64,000 nt of DNA from Guadua angustifolia (GCA_036346375.1 CM070508.1:38770862-38834861), one strand, 5' to 3'. Positions 1 through 11,319 are shown, counted from the first letter of the stretch. Notes: a model not told the origin generated them from the letters alone. Program-made: numbers and translations.

Positions 1-2684
1 GGCCTCAACTGCCTTGATGCATACGCTACTACCTTTGCATTTTGCATCAACACGCATCCAAGCCCTTGACGTGATGCATCGCAATATATATCAAAACTCT
101 CATGCACATCTGGTAGAACTAATACTGGTGCTGACGTCAGTCGTTTCTTTAACTCCTGAAAACTCTTCTCACACTCCGGTGTCCAAACAAATTTCTTCTC
201 TTTCTTTAGCAATTACGTAAGAGGTCTAGCAATTGTTGAAAACCCTTCTATAAATCAGCGATAGTAACCAGCCATCCCAAGAAAACTACGGATCTGTGTC
301 ACCGTCTTTGGCGGCTCCCAATGCAGTACTGCCTCTACCTTGCTTGGGTCTACTGCAATTCCTTTGGCAGTCATTACATGCCCTAGGAATTCTACCTTAC
401 TTTTCCAGAATTCACATTTACTGAATCTAGCAAACAACTGCTGCTCTCTTAATTTTTCCAAAACCAATCTCAAATGTTTAGCGTGTTCTTCATTCGTCTT
501 TGAGTAAACCAAAATATCATCTATGAACACAACTACAAATTTGTCCAAGTATTCCATAAAAACTTTGTTCATCAAGTTCATAAAGTATGCTGGTGCATTT
601 GTCAATCCAAAAGACATAACAGTGAACTCATAGTGTCCATATCTTGAAGAAAATGTAGTCTTTGGTATGTCCTCTGTCTTAATCTTCAGTTGGTCGTATC
701 CTGATCTATGGTCAATCTTAGAGAAAACTCATGCTCCTCTTAATTGATCAAATAAATCATCTATCCTAGGCAACGAATATTTGTTCTTTATTGTTACTTC
801 ATTAAGTGCACGATAATCTACACACATCCGAAAACTCCCGTCTTTCTTCTTAACAAACAGGACCAGTGCTCCACAAGATGACGAGCTCAGCTTGATGAAT
901 CCTTTCTCCAATAGCTCCTCGATCTGCTTCTTCATTTCTACCAACTCCTCGGTGGACATCCGATATGGTCTCTTTGCTATGGGTGTTGTCCCAGGCACTA
1001 AATCGATTACAAACTCTATGTCCCTATCTGGTGGCATTCCAAGTAATTCCTCAGGAAAAACATCCTGATACTCACGGACCACTGGTACATCCTTCAAACT
1101 GATGATCTCTAGATTGTTTACCAAAAACTGCCTTTCTCGAACTGCCGTTGCTTGAAATTCAACTTTTCTGCCCTCAAGGCTCTCAATAGACACAACTCTT
1201 CGACCACAGTCTAATACAGCCTTATGCTTAGACAACCAATCCATTCCTAGTATAACATCTATGGTCTGGGTATCTAATATAATAAGGTTTGCTAGGAACT
1301 CTACACCTTTTATCAATAACTTAACCCCAGAACAACCAACCTTAGATCGAAGTTCCGATCCAGGGGATTGAACTAGAAGCGTATTCTTAAGGTTAACAAT
1401 ACCCAATTCATTTAGCACAGCAAAGACTTGAGAAACGAATGAATGTGATGCTCCAGAATCAAATAAAACTGTAGCTAGTACTGAGTTGGCTAGAAACTTA
1501 CCCAGTACAACGTCCGTGGCGTTCTGAACTTCATCTGTGGTGATGTGGTTGACTCTTCCTCGTGCAACTGCCTGGGGTGTGGTTCTAGCTTGAGTAGGTC
1601 CTCTACTCCCACCTTGAGCAGGGGTTCTAGCAGGCGTGCTTCCTAGGTTGAAACGTACTGGTGTCACCCCTCCCTTCTTGGGGCAAACATTGGCAAAGTG
1701 CCCTGTCTCATTGCAATTGTAGCAGCGCCTTCTTGACATCTGCTGGTTTCCTCCATGCTGGCCAGTAGTTCTGACTGGGGTCTGGAAAGTTTGCCCTGCC
1801 GGTTTTGGCATCGGCGGCGGCGTCCTAGCATTGTTCCTTTGCTGGAATCTGGAGAACTGCTGAGGTACCATCCTTGGTTTCTGCTGACCCTGGCGTCCTC
1901 TTTGTGGTGTCATGCGGCGCTTGCGGTTGTCATCTAATTCCTTGCGCTTGTCTTCCAATATAAGCGCCTTATTCACCAGCTCTTGAAAATCAGGGAATGT
2001 ATGGGTAATCAACACCACCTGCAATCCAGCGTTAAGTCCTTTCATGAAACGGGACTGCCTAGCCTTATCTGTTGCTACATCCTCTGGAGCGTAAAGCGCC
2101 AACTGGGTGAACTTATTCAAGTAATCGGGCACTGATTGGCCTCCTTGCTTCAGCGCTCCAAACTCTTCCTTTTTCAACTCCATGATACATTCTAGCACAT
2201 GGTACTGACAAAAAGCTGCGGTAAATTCTTCCCAGGTGATTTCCTGTGGGTTTTCCTGCGATGCGCAGTAGTTTTCCCACCACTCAGCTGCTGTCCCTTC
2301 TAGCTGATGAGAGGCATAAAGCACCCTCTCATTTCCAACACACTGTGTTATATGTAGCTTCCTCTCGATGGTCCTCAACCAGTCATCTGCCTCTAATGGA
2401 CTAGCATTTCCAAAGAAGGTGGGCGGTCGTGTCCTCATGAACTTGGACAGTCTTGAGTAGGGACGGGGGCCATTGTTAATAGCCTGATTGTTGATAGCTG
2501 CTTGGTCGGTAATCTGTTGCGTGGTTGTCATCATCGTTTGCATCAGCTGAGTTTGTGCTGCTAGGAATGCTCCTAGGTTCTATATGTCAACCTGGAGTGC
2601 CGCTTGAGGAGTTGGTGCATTGCTCTGACTGCCGCCCTGACGTGAACTACTGCCGTCAGCTCCGGTATTGTGAGTGTTCACCAT
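1..2684 (-). pseudogene. Gypsy-C gag-pol polyprotein, broken by four stops
   Basis: Translation starts at the ATG at 2684 (minus) and keeps one frame through gag, a CCHC zinc knuckle (CYNCNETGHFANVC, about 1690-1735), an aspartic protease (LFDSGASHSF, about 1440-1475), RT (FRMCVDYRALN; catalytic FIDDIL near 510-530) and the RNase H start (IYCDASRQGLG) at the window edge. In-frame stops lie at 2580-2582 (TAG), 729-731 (TGA), 255-257 (TGA) and 213-215 (TAA). The TAG fits CAG to TAG, and the TGA at 255 fits CGA to TGA within YYRRF. The TGA at 729 replaces a Cys codon and the TAA is probably a Lys codon. There is no frameshift, so decay here is by point mutation. The protein is certainly dead. 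Its role was capsid formation and reverse transcription of the element. Confidence 0.9.
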
Positions 2685-3018
2685 CTGCTGATTGCTTTGA
2701 CAGTTTAGAGATAAGGGGAAAAGAAAGTAGACAAGTAGAAGAACTTATATGGGGAAACATATGTAATTAAAACCCTTAAACGACAATTCATAGATAGTAG
2801 ATAAGTATGGTTGCTTACAAGAGCCTAAGGGCCATGCAACACACGTCAAACACATATCATTCAATCATAACAACACATAAAGTTCGACTCAAAGCAAACA
2901 TTCTAGGACCAGACTCGATAGGACTAACTCAAACAAATGTTCTAAGAAACCTCTTGATAAAACTGACGCGATAACTTGACTCAACATTTGAGTTGACCCT
3001 GAAAAGAAAATAAAACTC
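2685..3018 (-). other. Spacer between ORF0 and gag of Gypsy-C
   Basis: About 330 bases with no supported reading frame. By position it is the untranslated stretch between ORF0 (stop at 3019) and the gag ATG at 2684. Gypsy-A has an equivalent spacer of about 360 bases. Confidence 0.5.
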
Positions 3019-3807
3019 TCAGTCATCGAGCCACCCTGGCTGTGGTCCTCCCGGTGGGTACTGCGGCGGGTGCGGCGGCATAGGAGCAAACTGGTCCTGA
3101 TGCCCCACTACTAGCAGTACGAACGACCCCACCGACTCTGATGGCTCCTGGGATGCCTGCTCCTGCACTGGTGCCTCCTGCACCGGGGCCTCCTGCTCTG
3201 GCTCCTCGAGGTCCGGGTCGTGCAGCTCCAGCTCTGGCTCTGACTCTGGTCCGTACAACACCTCCTCTAGCTCACAGACCCTCTGGATGGAGTGAGCTAG
3301 ATACTCCCGAGCCTCCCACAGCTGAGTCCTGACATCCGCAACCTCGTCACAGGCCCTCTGCAACTCCTGGACTGTCTCGTCAATGGACTCCTCCTAGGCC
3401 ATGATGAACCTCGCCAGATAGGTGATCGTAGCGTCCTCCTCCTTGATCGGATCTCAGTCAAAGCGGTTGTCCCGGCGCGGGTAATGATGGAAGACTGTGC
3501 CCTCCAGCTCTGCCGGGTAGGTGCAGGAGATCTGCCGCATCGCAAGACGCACTGTCTCCTGGATCCCAGCCTCAAATGTAGATCTCCTGACAGTGATGTA
3601 GATAGGACGGCTCGCTCTCCCCCTTACGCGAGCGTAAACTGTAATCTTCACGTCCCAAGCAATGTCCAGTCCTTCTCGAACCACAGAGGTTCCCCGATAG
3701 ATCGGCCTATCGAAGCCCTCAAGCATCTGCATCATACGCCACAGCTCTGCGGCGAATCCTCCAATGCGCTCACCGAAAGTGTGGATCCTCCACATCTGCC
3801 AAATCAC
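3019..3807 (-). pseudogene. ORF0 of Gypsy-C, upstream of gag, two internal stops
   Basis: From the ATG at 3807 one frame runs to the stop at 3019, about 262 codons, broken by stops near 3454-3456 (TGA) and 3396-3398 (TAG). The N-terminal half has a segment (RSTFEAGIQETVRLAMRQIS, then a PAELEGTVFHHYPRR stretch) that aligns by eye with ORF0 of Gypsy-A (TSVGMAIHEVAYVAMCHLRH, then ELTLPPYQYFPQR). A likely coiled-coil region follows, then an acidic Glu/Pro-rich tail with repeated QEAPVQEAPVQE. Function is unknown. The ORF0 name follows the upstream ORF reported in rice RIRE-type gypsy elements. Position, length and layout match the intact copy at 8111-8923. Confidence 0.7.
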
Positions 3808-3988
3808 ACCTCGTTAGCCCTAGATTTTAAAATCATAAAGTAATAACAGAAAATTGCAGCATAGATACGAAGTAAGAAGAAGAAGATTAGTCAAGATTTC
3901 ATTGATAATCTTATACAGTTTTAATCTTTAGAAAATAGTTTTATCTTCCTCGGCCAGTCTACCTAGGGTCAAGTCCTACAGTCAGTAT

Positions 3989-4001
3989 GGCTCTGATACC
4001 A
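3989..4001 (-). promoter_or_regulatory. Primer binding site of Gypsy-C (initiator Met tRNA type)
   Basis: On the minus strand these bases read TGGTATCAGAGCC, the standard site complementary to the 3' end of plant initiator methionine tRNA. It lies four bases from the LTR end at 4006. Confidence 0.85.
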
Positions 4002-4005
4002 ACTT

Positions 4006-4900
4006 TGTCGGGACCCGAATATGCAAATCCGGACCCTCTATGTATTCAGCACTAGTCCAGAATCACGCTAGTGCACACAGGCTAAACAGGGTTAAAGTAC
4101 CACAATCATACACAGCGGAATAATAATAAAGTACTTCAGACATGAATATAAACGAGTTGTATGACCTTATGGTCACCTTACAATAGTTTGCCATGCAGGG
4201 CTTACATAAATCAGAGTATCAGGAAAATAACAGCGGAAAATAAAGCATCGTAGTGATCCATCTCCTTTCCACAGGCTACTTACAAGGCTTGCTCCCTAGA
4301 CCTCTGGCTCTCCAGCAAACTCCTCCTCCCAAGCAGGTGCAGACTCTTCCTCAGGTAAATTTTTGTCCGCAAGGGTGAGTACACACCGTACTCAACAAGT
4401 CATGCACAAAATGAAGTTCTATTACTACATGCATGGCTTATTACAAAGGAATGGCTCAATTGATTATCTTGCGTTGCGTCAATATTTTAACTTACTATTT
4501 ATTTAGATATAAAGCAGCAAAACCATATTAATATAATAAGTTTCTCCAATTGTTTTCCACAAAATCTTGGACACACAGTCCTTAATCAAATTTCACCATC
4601 AACCCCGCACCTGACCTTTCATCCCATTTTATTTTCAAAGATCTACCCCTTGACTGTAATCCCCGAGCTTTGTCCAATTCCGTAGACTCGGCTATTCGAA
4701 TAGATTATACACTCAGCGAGGTTGTACACTTTACCCACAAGATACAGTCACTCACCACACAGGTGATTGATTGTAACAAAGCCTTTCAGAAACCAACATC
4801 TAAACCTATGAACCTCCCCAATTTTCGCTAATCCGGTAAGTGAGGCTTGTCATGCTAACATCTTCCATAATGTCATTACATCCTCATTTAATTATAATCA
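4006..4900 (-). repeat. 5' LTR of Gypsy-C, LTR-end portion; outer limit uncertain
   Basis: The plus strand begins TGTCGGGACCCG next to the primer binding site, so this is the inner end of a minus-strand 5' LTR. Read on the minus strand, 4640-4760 matches the Gypsy-A LTR near 7020-7140 (TGTGGGTAAAGT and CTATTCGAATAGCCG in order), and the GAGTAC...GTACTCA block near 4370-4400 matches the block near 7448-7470. C and A are therefore related but diverged families. The promoter half of this LTR is not evident; it is probably missing or merged into the following Gypsy-A LTR. Confidence 0.7.
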
Positions 4901-5248
4901 TACAAGTGTTAGGACATTCATCTTGCATAAAGAGGGAGTAACAAAATCCTAACAATCATTTCCAAAACTGCACACATGTTATTTTCACCTTAGTCAATGA
5001 CATGTGGGCCATGATCACAAGAGAAAGGAGGGTAGGCTGCACATACCTAACATACCATTTTTCACTTTACTCACTTTTACCCACTTACCTAACCCATCAA
5101 TGACACATGGGACCTACCTTGCATGGGAACTTGTGGGCTGCACAACATCTCCATGACTTTTCTCACTCAAATCACTACTACCCACCCCTTTTCTCACCCT
5201 ATGACATGTGGGACCTAGCCCCACATGTAAGGCATGAATGGGCAGCCA

Positions 5249-5255
5249 TATATAA
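5249..5255 (+). promoter_or_regulatory. Probable LTR promoter TATA box of Gypsy-A
   Basis: TATATAA followed by GG lies in the stretch just left of the LTR portion shared by both ends. Downstream, 5270-5350 is pyrimidine-rich, as in an LTR leader. A GGTGAGTGG splice-donor-like site occurs near 5466. If the 5' LTR extends left of 5727, as argued in the findings, this is its promoter. The assignment is inferred. Confidence 0.45.
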
Positions 5256-5726
5256 GGCCATAAACATTGGTTTCTCCTCCCCTTTCCTGCCCATTTGCTG
5301 CACCAAATCCTGAAAAACAGCAAGCACTTCTTCTCCAACTCCTTGCCATTCTCCCCCACAAATCCACTCAAGTTTTGAGTTTGAGCTTGTGCATGTTATA
5401 CCACCTTGAAGCCAATATCAAGAGCTTCAAATCCATCCAAATGGATTCTAGAGGAACCAAGTTTTGGGTGAGTGGCAACCAATTTCATTTCTCCCCATGT
5501 TCTGAAATTTTGCAATGGTGACTCATTTTCTTCCTCTCCATGGAATCCATCATCACACCTTGAATCAGGTCGCGCATGTCGCATGGAAGCTTGAGGAGGA
5601 GGGCTAGTTGCTGTTGCAAGCATGGGCAAGCGAGGTCATCGTCGTCTACACGAGCTAGGAGAAGGCGCACCACGAGAACCAGCGTTGCGACACCTTCTTG
5701 TCATTCCCTCGCCGAAACCAACCTTC

Positions 5727-7887
5727 CCCAAGTGCAAAAGCAATCTTGTAGTGGTAATATTTTGCCCTAGTTCATCCCTTTGAAACACTAGTCCATTCCT
5801 TTGAAGTGTAGAGGACAATAGACAAATAGCCATTTTTGAAACAGACTGCTCAACCCGGATACTCCGGGGATTTCATCCGGACACTCCGGGGATTTCATCC
5901 GGGTACTCCGGATTGGGTAGAATACGCGAGACCGAGGGTGTCAACCCGGACACTCCGGGGTTTTGTCCGGATACTCCAGATAGGGCAGACCGAGAGGGTC
6001 AACCCGGATACTCCGGGGTTAAAACCCGGATACTCCGGACATAATTCAATAAAAACTTTAGGACTTAAACTTTTGACGCAAAACTCAATTAGTATTTTCA
6101 TATTACCATTAGTACTACCCATCATGAGCATTTCATGCATCTTTTAATCATGTGCACCATTGGAGTTCTCGATTTGGTGTTTATGAATTTGGATTTTCTC
6201 GATTAGGTGTTGACGTTTCGGAAGGCACTCCCGAGTACGACTACGCCTTCGAAGTCATGAACGAGCAGCAAGGCACTACTTTACTCCTTGACCATGATTG
6301 CTCTTACTATTTGAAATTTAAATTTTTGGAATTATTTTATCAATTGCATGCTTACTTTCAAGTACAATTATGTTTGGGTAGAATTCTTAGCTATTACCAC
6401 ATTGTGATGTTATCCCCTTGCCATGTTCCTTTCATGCTCTATTGTCGCCCTAGGAGGAGGGTTTATTATTATTATATGGCTTCGTACAAATTGCTTAGCC
6501 ATGCTTAGAACATCGTTAGAAACCGCGATAGATGGACTTAGTCCATTGGTCGCAATGATTGAGAATTATTATGATGATAATGGTTTCAAATGTTGGTTAA
6601 TGAGTAGAGATATTGGTTAAGGACCTTAAGGATTGAATCCTGGTGACATCTCTTTGAGTAACTATCGTGTGAACCACATGCCGTTTATGGGACCGGCGTA
6701 ACCAACTACTTGTGTATGACTAGGGTATGTAAACCATGTGCACTCAGGATTCCTTGAGCTTAGTGGGCGTCAAGGAATGACCACGAATTCCTTGGGCTTA
6801 GTGGAGCGCCAGGAATATCCTCGGAGTCCCTCGAACTTTGTTCGAGTTGGGGATGTCCAACAACAGTGTACTCCTTGATCCACACACACGAACCTAATGG
6901 GCACGCGGGATCGAGGGTCACGATCATCCGGATGGTTTAGATACACTACCATGCATCTTTGGAAAATGGTTTGTCACGTTCACCTCTACCGACACATCCA
7001 ACGAAATGTGTTAATAGCTTGGCTTGCGAGTGTGGCGTGTCGTGTGGGTAAAGTCGTACCTCTGCAGAGTTTAAACTATTCAATAGCGTCCATGGTTATG
7101 ATGATCGCTGAACTGTCGATCCTTCGGGCGAGTATTAAGGACTTGGTAGGAATGGGATGGCAGTGGGAAAAGAGACACAAGTATTGGAGTACTTGTGTGT
7201 GTAGTCGAACATCAGCGATGGAACTCATGGTTCGAAGAATGCTTGAAGGTATGATATGATTGTGATTATGATGATGTTATATTATGTAGTAGATCTTACA
7301 AATGTTTACGAAATGCAATTCTTTTCAATCTATACATGTTTATGATTTACCCCAAACATTGCTTTATGCTGAAATTGCCATTTTGCCTTCCTTTGATGTA
7401 GCAACTACATGTAGTTAGAAATCAACATGCAATGTATATTATTGTGCGAGTACACTCTTTGTACTCAATCAGATTGTCCACTTGCTGCAGGTGAGGATGA
7501 GGCACTGCCCGGGGACTTTTACTGGGCAGATTTCGACAATTCTAACGTTTAGTCGCCGTTCTTACCCCAGTTGGTTGCCTGAGGGTTGGGGGCATGCCAT
7601 GCTGGCCCTTTTGTCATTTATCTTATAATTTCCGCTGCTACTTGATGTAATAACTCTAAATATATCGTTGAGGACAGCAGTCCTACTTTTGGAATGTAAT
7701 GATATTTATGCTTCCGATAATTGTGTATGTGTTGTGATGTCAACTGTTGGATGAGAATACGCGTGTTGGCGAACTTTCCTGGAACCAACACGGGTATAAT
7801 CGCGGAACGCCCGAGGTTCCCTTGATTCACTTGAGATATACCGTGCATTTGGGTGAATCAGTGGAGTCCCGGGGACGGTTCCCCACA
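5727..7887 (+). repeat. 5' LTR of Gypsy-A (portion shared with the 3' LTR)
   Basis: This stretch is repeated at 21253-23421. It ends GGTTCCCCACA directly before the primer binding site. The shared part does not begin with a clear TG, and the 3' copy joins pol at a CCCCAAG shared by both sequences. The full 5' LTR therefore probably starts further left, around 4900-5100, and includes the TATA box at 5249. Open frames seen inside it are chance translations. Confidence 0.85.
5855..6045 (+). repeat. Seven-copy CCGGATACTCCGG-type repeat inside the Gypsy-A LTR
   Basis: A partly palindromic core (CCGGAnACTCCGG) recurs at about 5855, 5877, 5899, 5946, 5967, 6004 and 6026. The first three copies are spaced exactly 22 bases. 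The same array, with a few substitutions, occurs in the 3' LTR at about 21382-21570. Confidence 0.85.
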
Positions 7888-7891
7888 CGCT

Positions 7892-7904
7892 TGGTATCAA
7901 AGCC
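7892..7904 (+). promoter_or_regulatory. Primer binding site of Gypsy-A
   Basis: TGGTATCAAAGCC lies four bases after the LTR end at 7887. It differs by one base from the site complementary to initiator Met tRNA (TGGTATCAGAGCC). Confidence 0.85.
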
Positions 7905-8110
7905 ATACTGACTGTATGTTAGAACGGCCATGCTACGACCAGTTAGAAGATGCTCTGAGTCAAAAACTATTTTGCTATCAAATAATTTCAGAACTGATAA
8001 CATTGTGCATTTCCTTTATTTCTTACCCCTCTTAGTTCTATATCTCACCCTTATGTTCATTTGATTGTGCGAACGAGTTTCTAACTCCTCTTATCCTTTC
8101 AACATGATAG

Positions 8111-8923
8111 ATGAGTTTTGGGCCATTGGTTTTAGTCACCCGCGCTGAAGATGTGGAGGGCTACCCTTCCCTCCTGAGGGATATGCTGTGGAGGGCCAAT
8201 TTCACTTATGCACCGGAGTATGCGGTTTATGGTCATGCCACAGGACCCGGATTGAAGACCTACACTGCCACGGTTCACATCATCGCTAGGATGGTGACGG
8301 GGAGCATCCCCTATCACTTTCGAGCGAGGGGGACGTCCGTAGGGATGGCTATCCACGAGGTGGCGTATGTTGCCATGTGCCATCTCCGTCATGACTTGTG
8401 GGAGCTGACTTTGCCTCCGTATCAGTATTTCCCGCAACGAGGACCGACAGACGAAGTCAACAATGTTGCTGAAATTGAGATGGGAGAAGACTCTTCTATT
8501 CGACAGTTGTCGGGCTTGGTCCGTGCCTTGGACCGGGCTCATCGTTGCGTTGTCCATGAGCTATGGGAGACTCGTGCCCGACTTCACGCGGCACAAGGGC
8601 ATCTTCACCAATTTGTTCAGATTAACTTGGTGCCACGGGACATATTGTGTGGGCGCAACTCCACGACGCCACACGATGTAGCCCCACCCGCCTTTCAGTT
8701 TCCACATGTGCCGGGGATAGAGACCCAAGATGTTGTGTGCAACAACGCGCGCATCAACTCGGGAAATGTGATGCGTCGGCGTGTCCAGGAGTCTCCGGGA
8801 GTACCCAGGTTCTATATAGGATCACCACAGCGTCTCACTAACCCCTTGGACCCCGAAGACACCGGATCTCCGGGATATCATCTTTTGGATGTGTTTCCCC
8901 AAGGATTCCTTAGAGACATTTGA
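8111..8923 (+). CDS. ORF0 of Gypsy-A, intact 270-residue protein of unknown function
   Basis: An uninterrupted 270-codon frame lies between the primer binding site and gag, beginning MSFGPLVLVTRAEDVEGYP. A hydrophobic/aromatic segment (residues about 75-115, ending ELTLPPYQYFPQRG) and a following likely helical region (residues about 135-165, LVRALDRAHRCVVHELWETR) correspond by eye to the broken ORF0 of Gypsy-C at 3019-3807. I see no signal peptide, zinc finger or known catalytic motif. The C-terminal third is Pro/Gly-rich. By position it would be translated from full-length or spliced element RNA. It has no stop although gag and pol of the same copy carry several. Other readings are a structural or regulatory accessory protein of the RIRE3/RIRE8-like group; the activity is not known. 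Confidence 0.7.
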   Translation: MSFGPLVLVTRAEDVEGYPSLLRDMLWRANFTYAPEYAVYGHATGPGLKTYTATVHIIARMVTGSIPYHFRARGTSVGMAIHEVAYVAMCHLRHDLWELTLPPYQYFPQRGPTDEVNNVAEIEMGEDSSIRQLSGLVRALDRAHRCVVHELWETRARLHAAQGHLHQFVQINLVPRDILCGRNSTTPHDVAPPAFQFPHVPGIETQDVVCNNARINSGNVMRRRVQESPGVPRFYIGSPQRLTNPLDPEDTGSPGYHLLDVFPQGFLRDI

Positions 8924-9284
8924 GTTGTCCTGGAAAAGCTCATCGTGGAAGGGCAAGTAGAGATGAGCCGAACCGATTTAATTGATGTAATAGGCTACCT
9001 TATGAACCTATGCTAGCTCTTATATTTAGACTTGTCACCCCTAGTTATCGCTTTTGACCTACGGGTTGTGAACTTGTGCTAATGTATTGGAACCTTGTTA
9101 GTTGCTTTCATGGTTGATGTTGTGGCTTAAGAGCCTTCATATTTTGATGTCTTTTGGATTTGGTGCATGTTTTCTTGCTGCATACATGTAGAATTTAAAT
9201 TTATATGACTTGCTGTCCAAATATTCTAGTTTGGCGTGGTTGTGGCTCTTCTGCTATTTGTTGCTAACTTGGTTTTGGCAACAG
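8924..9284 (+). other. Spacer between ORF0 and gag of Gypsy-A
   Basis: About 360 bases without a supported gene, equivalent to the ORF0-gag spacer of Gypsy-C. It is T-rich near 9030-9270, and a short frame running into gag is not supported by its position. Confidence 0.5.
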
Positions 9285-10182
9285 ATGGCGGGAGTTACCA
9301 CTCGTTCCCAATCTCAGCGTGAGGCAAGGCCGCAATCCACCGGCTCCCAAGCAACAGAGGATCCAACTCAGGGGGTCACTCCTGACCACCGGAGTCCTCG
9401 CATCGCCAAAATCAGCACCACCCTCGCGTGGAGGAGGAACTTCCACCCCCTCCTACCATGGCTCAAGTCCTCGCTCTAATTGAGCAAAACCAGCAAGATC
9501 AAACTCTGATCCTGCAGCAGATCACCCTAATACGGCCTATGCCCCAGCCCCTTTTCGAGGAGCCGCGGGGGTACGACATCACGCGGCCAGCGGACTCGGC
9601 GAGTTTCTTCGCACGAAGCCGCCAACATTCTCCCGTGCTGCGGATCCACTTGAGGCCGACGATTGGCTTTGGACTATTGAGCGCAAGCTAGCCATCGCTC
9701 AATGCCAGGACCATGAAAAGGTACTCTTCGCTTGACATCAACTCGACGGTGCGGCGTGCGCATGGTGGGACAGCTATACCGCCATGCAGCCCGCCGATCA
9801 TGTCATCACTTGGGCGGAGTTTTGCGTGGCTTTCCGCGAGGCTCATGTTCCCGCGGGCATTATGGCAAGGAAGAAGCATGAATTTCTCGCATTGAAGCAA
9901 GTTGGCAAGACCATCATGGATTATCTTCACGAGTTCAACTACTTGGCTCGTTATGGCCCGGACGAAATCTCCAACGATGAGCGCAGGCAAGAGCGCTTCA
10001 CGGAGGGACTTTCGGAGGAGTTGTAGCTAGAGCTCGCTGCTCATGACTTCCGAAATTTCCAGCACTTGGTCCACAAGGCCATAGTGGTGGAAGAGAAGTG
10101 GGGAAAATTGGAGAATTCGCGCAAGCGCAAGCGAGTTGCACAAAATTCAGCAAGCGGCAACATGCAACCACCCCGCATGGTG
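9285..10182 (+). pseudogene. Gypsy-A gag, 5' part, split by Gypsy-B
   Basis: It begins MAGVTTRSQSQREARPQ at the ATG at 9285. The frame shifts near 9420 (to a stretch with PPPPTMAQVLALIEQNQQDQ) and again near 9600 (to a typical gypsy gag core: RTKPPTFSRAADPLEADDWL, then AACAWWDSY). In-frame stops lie in VLFA*HQLDG near 9733 and EEL*LELAAH near 10024; the latter fits CAG to TAG. The frame is interrupted at the 5-bp duplication 10178-10182 and resumes at 17943 directly after Gypsy-B, still in frame across the duplication. The product would have been the capsid protein. Confidence 0.85.
10178..10182 (+). repeat. Target site duplication (left) of Gypsy-B, TGGTG
   Basis: TGGTG directly precedes the Gypsy-B LTR start and is repeated at 17943-17947. 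With one copy removed, the Gypsy-A gag frame is continuous. Confidence 0.92.
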
Positions 10183-11319
10183 TGATGCGCACGGTGGCCC
10201 GATCTTCCGACAAGTAGAGGTAAGTCGATTGGTGTAGACTCGACGTTGACGATCCGGCTTCCGATCAGAACCGATCCGAACCCAGCAATCGCTACACCAC
10301 GGCTCCGTTGGTTATCAACCATGCACAAACACGGTTGACCTCGCCAAGAAGGCTTATCCCTGCATGCGAATCGAGAACACAAGCAAGAACGTAGAAGAAG
10401 CAATCTGAAATTGCGAATTATATTAAGCACACGAGTTGGGGTTCCACAAACCGATGAGCAGCGTCTTGTTCAAAGACGAAATTGATCTAAGCAAAACCCA
10501 AGTCCTAGATGAGCGTTTGGGTGGTTATTTATACTAGGGGAGCAGGAGGGGGTCGTCCATAGCATTGGAGATCTAATACAACTCAAATTAAAAACACCAA
10601 GCCTACTTTGACTAGAGTTTGACTAGGACAAAAAAGCAACATTTGGTTTTTGGTAGTTTTCGGACGCATCTGAAGGAATTTTGAGGTGAGGCCAGATCCT
10701 TTGGAAAGTAGACTCTGAGATTTTTCAAACGTGTACTCATGGGTCTCCAGAGCCCTCTGAAATCAAAAGTTATGGCACTTTAAAGTCAGTGCTGTTGCTG
10801 AGGCCGAACTGGACTCGAACTCGGACTGAAAAAGTGTTCTAGATTGTTTTGCATATTCCTGTTGACTCCGATGTCCAATTGACCTAAAACTAGTGACATT
10901 GGAAAGGCTGTCTTCTTAGCTTTCGATACATATGTGGATCATTGAAATCAGAGTCCGTTTGTGGCCTGAGCGACGATTTTAGTGAACACTGCTCCTGGTG
11001 GCCGAGGTAGTCGACTCCGAGTTGAATTGGGACTCCGACTCCGAGATGAATTGGGACTCCAACTTGACTTGGATGCCTTCCTTGCCTCCCTCCTGGCCCT
11101 TGCTGGTTCCCAAGGCCTTCATGATCCTCTCCAAAGTTCCTAAGTACGATATAATCAATAATATCATTAGGTAGCATACCATCCTCACAAGTATATACAC
11201 GGTTACTTAGGAACAAGCTCACCTGTTGATTCAATTGTCGTGCTCGTGCTCTTGTGATGGGTCCTTGCGTCACAACTAGAGAAGTCTCAAGCGTATGCAT
11301 AGGAGTGATATCCTCATCA
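10183..11319 (-). repeat. 3' LTR of Gypsy-B
   Basis: It is 1,137 bases, starts TGATGCGCACGG and ends TCCTCATCA on the plus strand. It matches 16804-17942 throughout with scattered substitutions and small indels (three differences in the first 63 bases). The inner end abuts a pyrimidine tract that is the polypurine tract on the minus strand. The pol frame continues about 430 bases into this LTR. Confidence 0.92.

Larger units (their letters stand above)
1..4900 (-). mobile_element. Gypsy-C: Ty3/gypsy LTR retrotransposon with ORF0, cut by the window start
   Basis: Read on the minus strand, the order is LTR (from about 4900 down to 4006), primer binding site, ORF0, gag, protease, reverse transcriptase and the start of RNase H, which runs off the window at base 1. 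This is the gypsy order, with protease-RT-RNase H contiguous in one frame. The extra ORF upstream of gag and the long LTR recall the rice RIRE3/RIRE8 group; that family name is from memory and tentative. The right edge is not resolved because the LTR abuts the inverted LTR of Gypsy-A. Confidence 0.85.

Noticed and set aside
3989..4001. tRNA-like sequence TGGTATCAGAGCC at several places
   Set aside because: These are primer binding sites complementary to tRNA ends, not tRNA genes; no cloverleaf is present.
5114..5371. Minus-strand open frame with TATA-like TTATATATGG
   Set aside because: The TATA box reads better on the plus strand, and the frame shows no homology or codon signal.
5855..6045. 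Possible CRISPR-like array
   Set aside because: Units are contiguous and variable with no unique spacers, in a plant LTR.
5836..6147. Open frame over the CCGGATACTCCGG array, also seen at 21363-21560
   Set aside because: It is a translation of tandem LTR repeats with no start context or homology.
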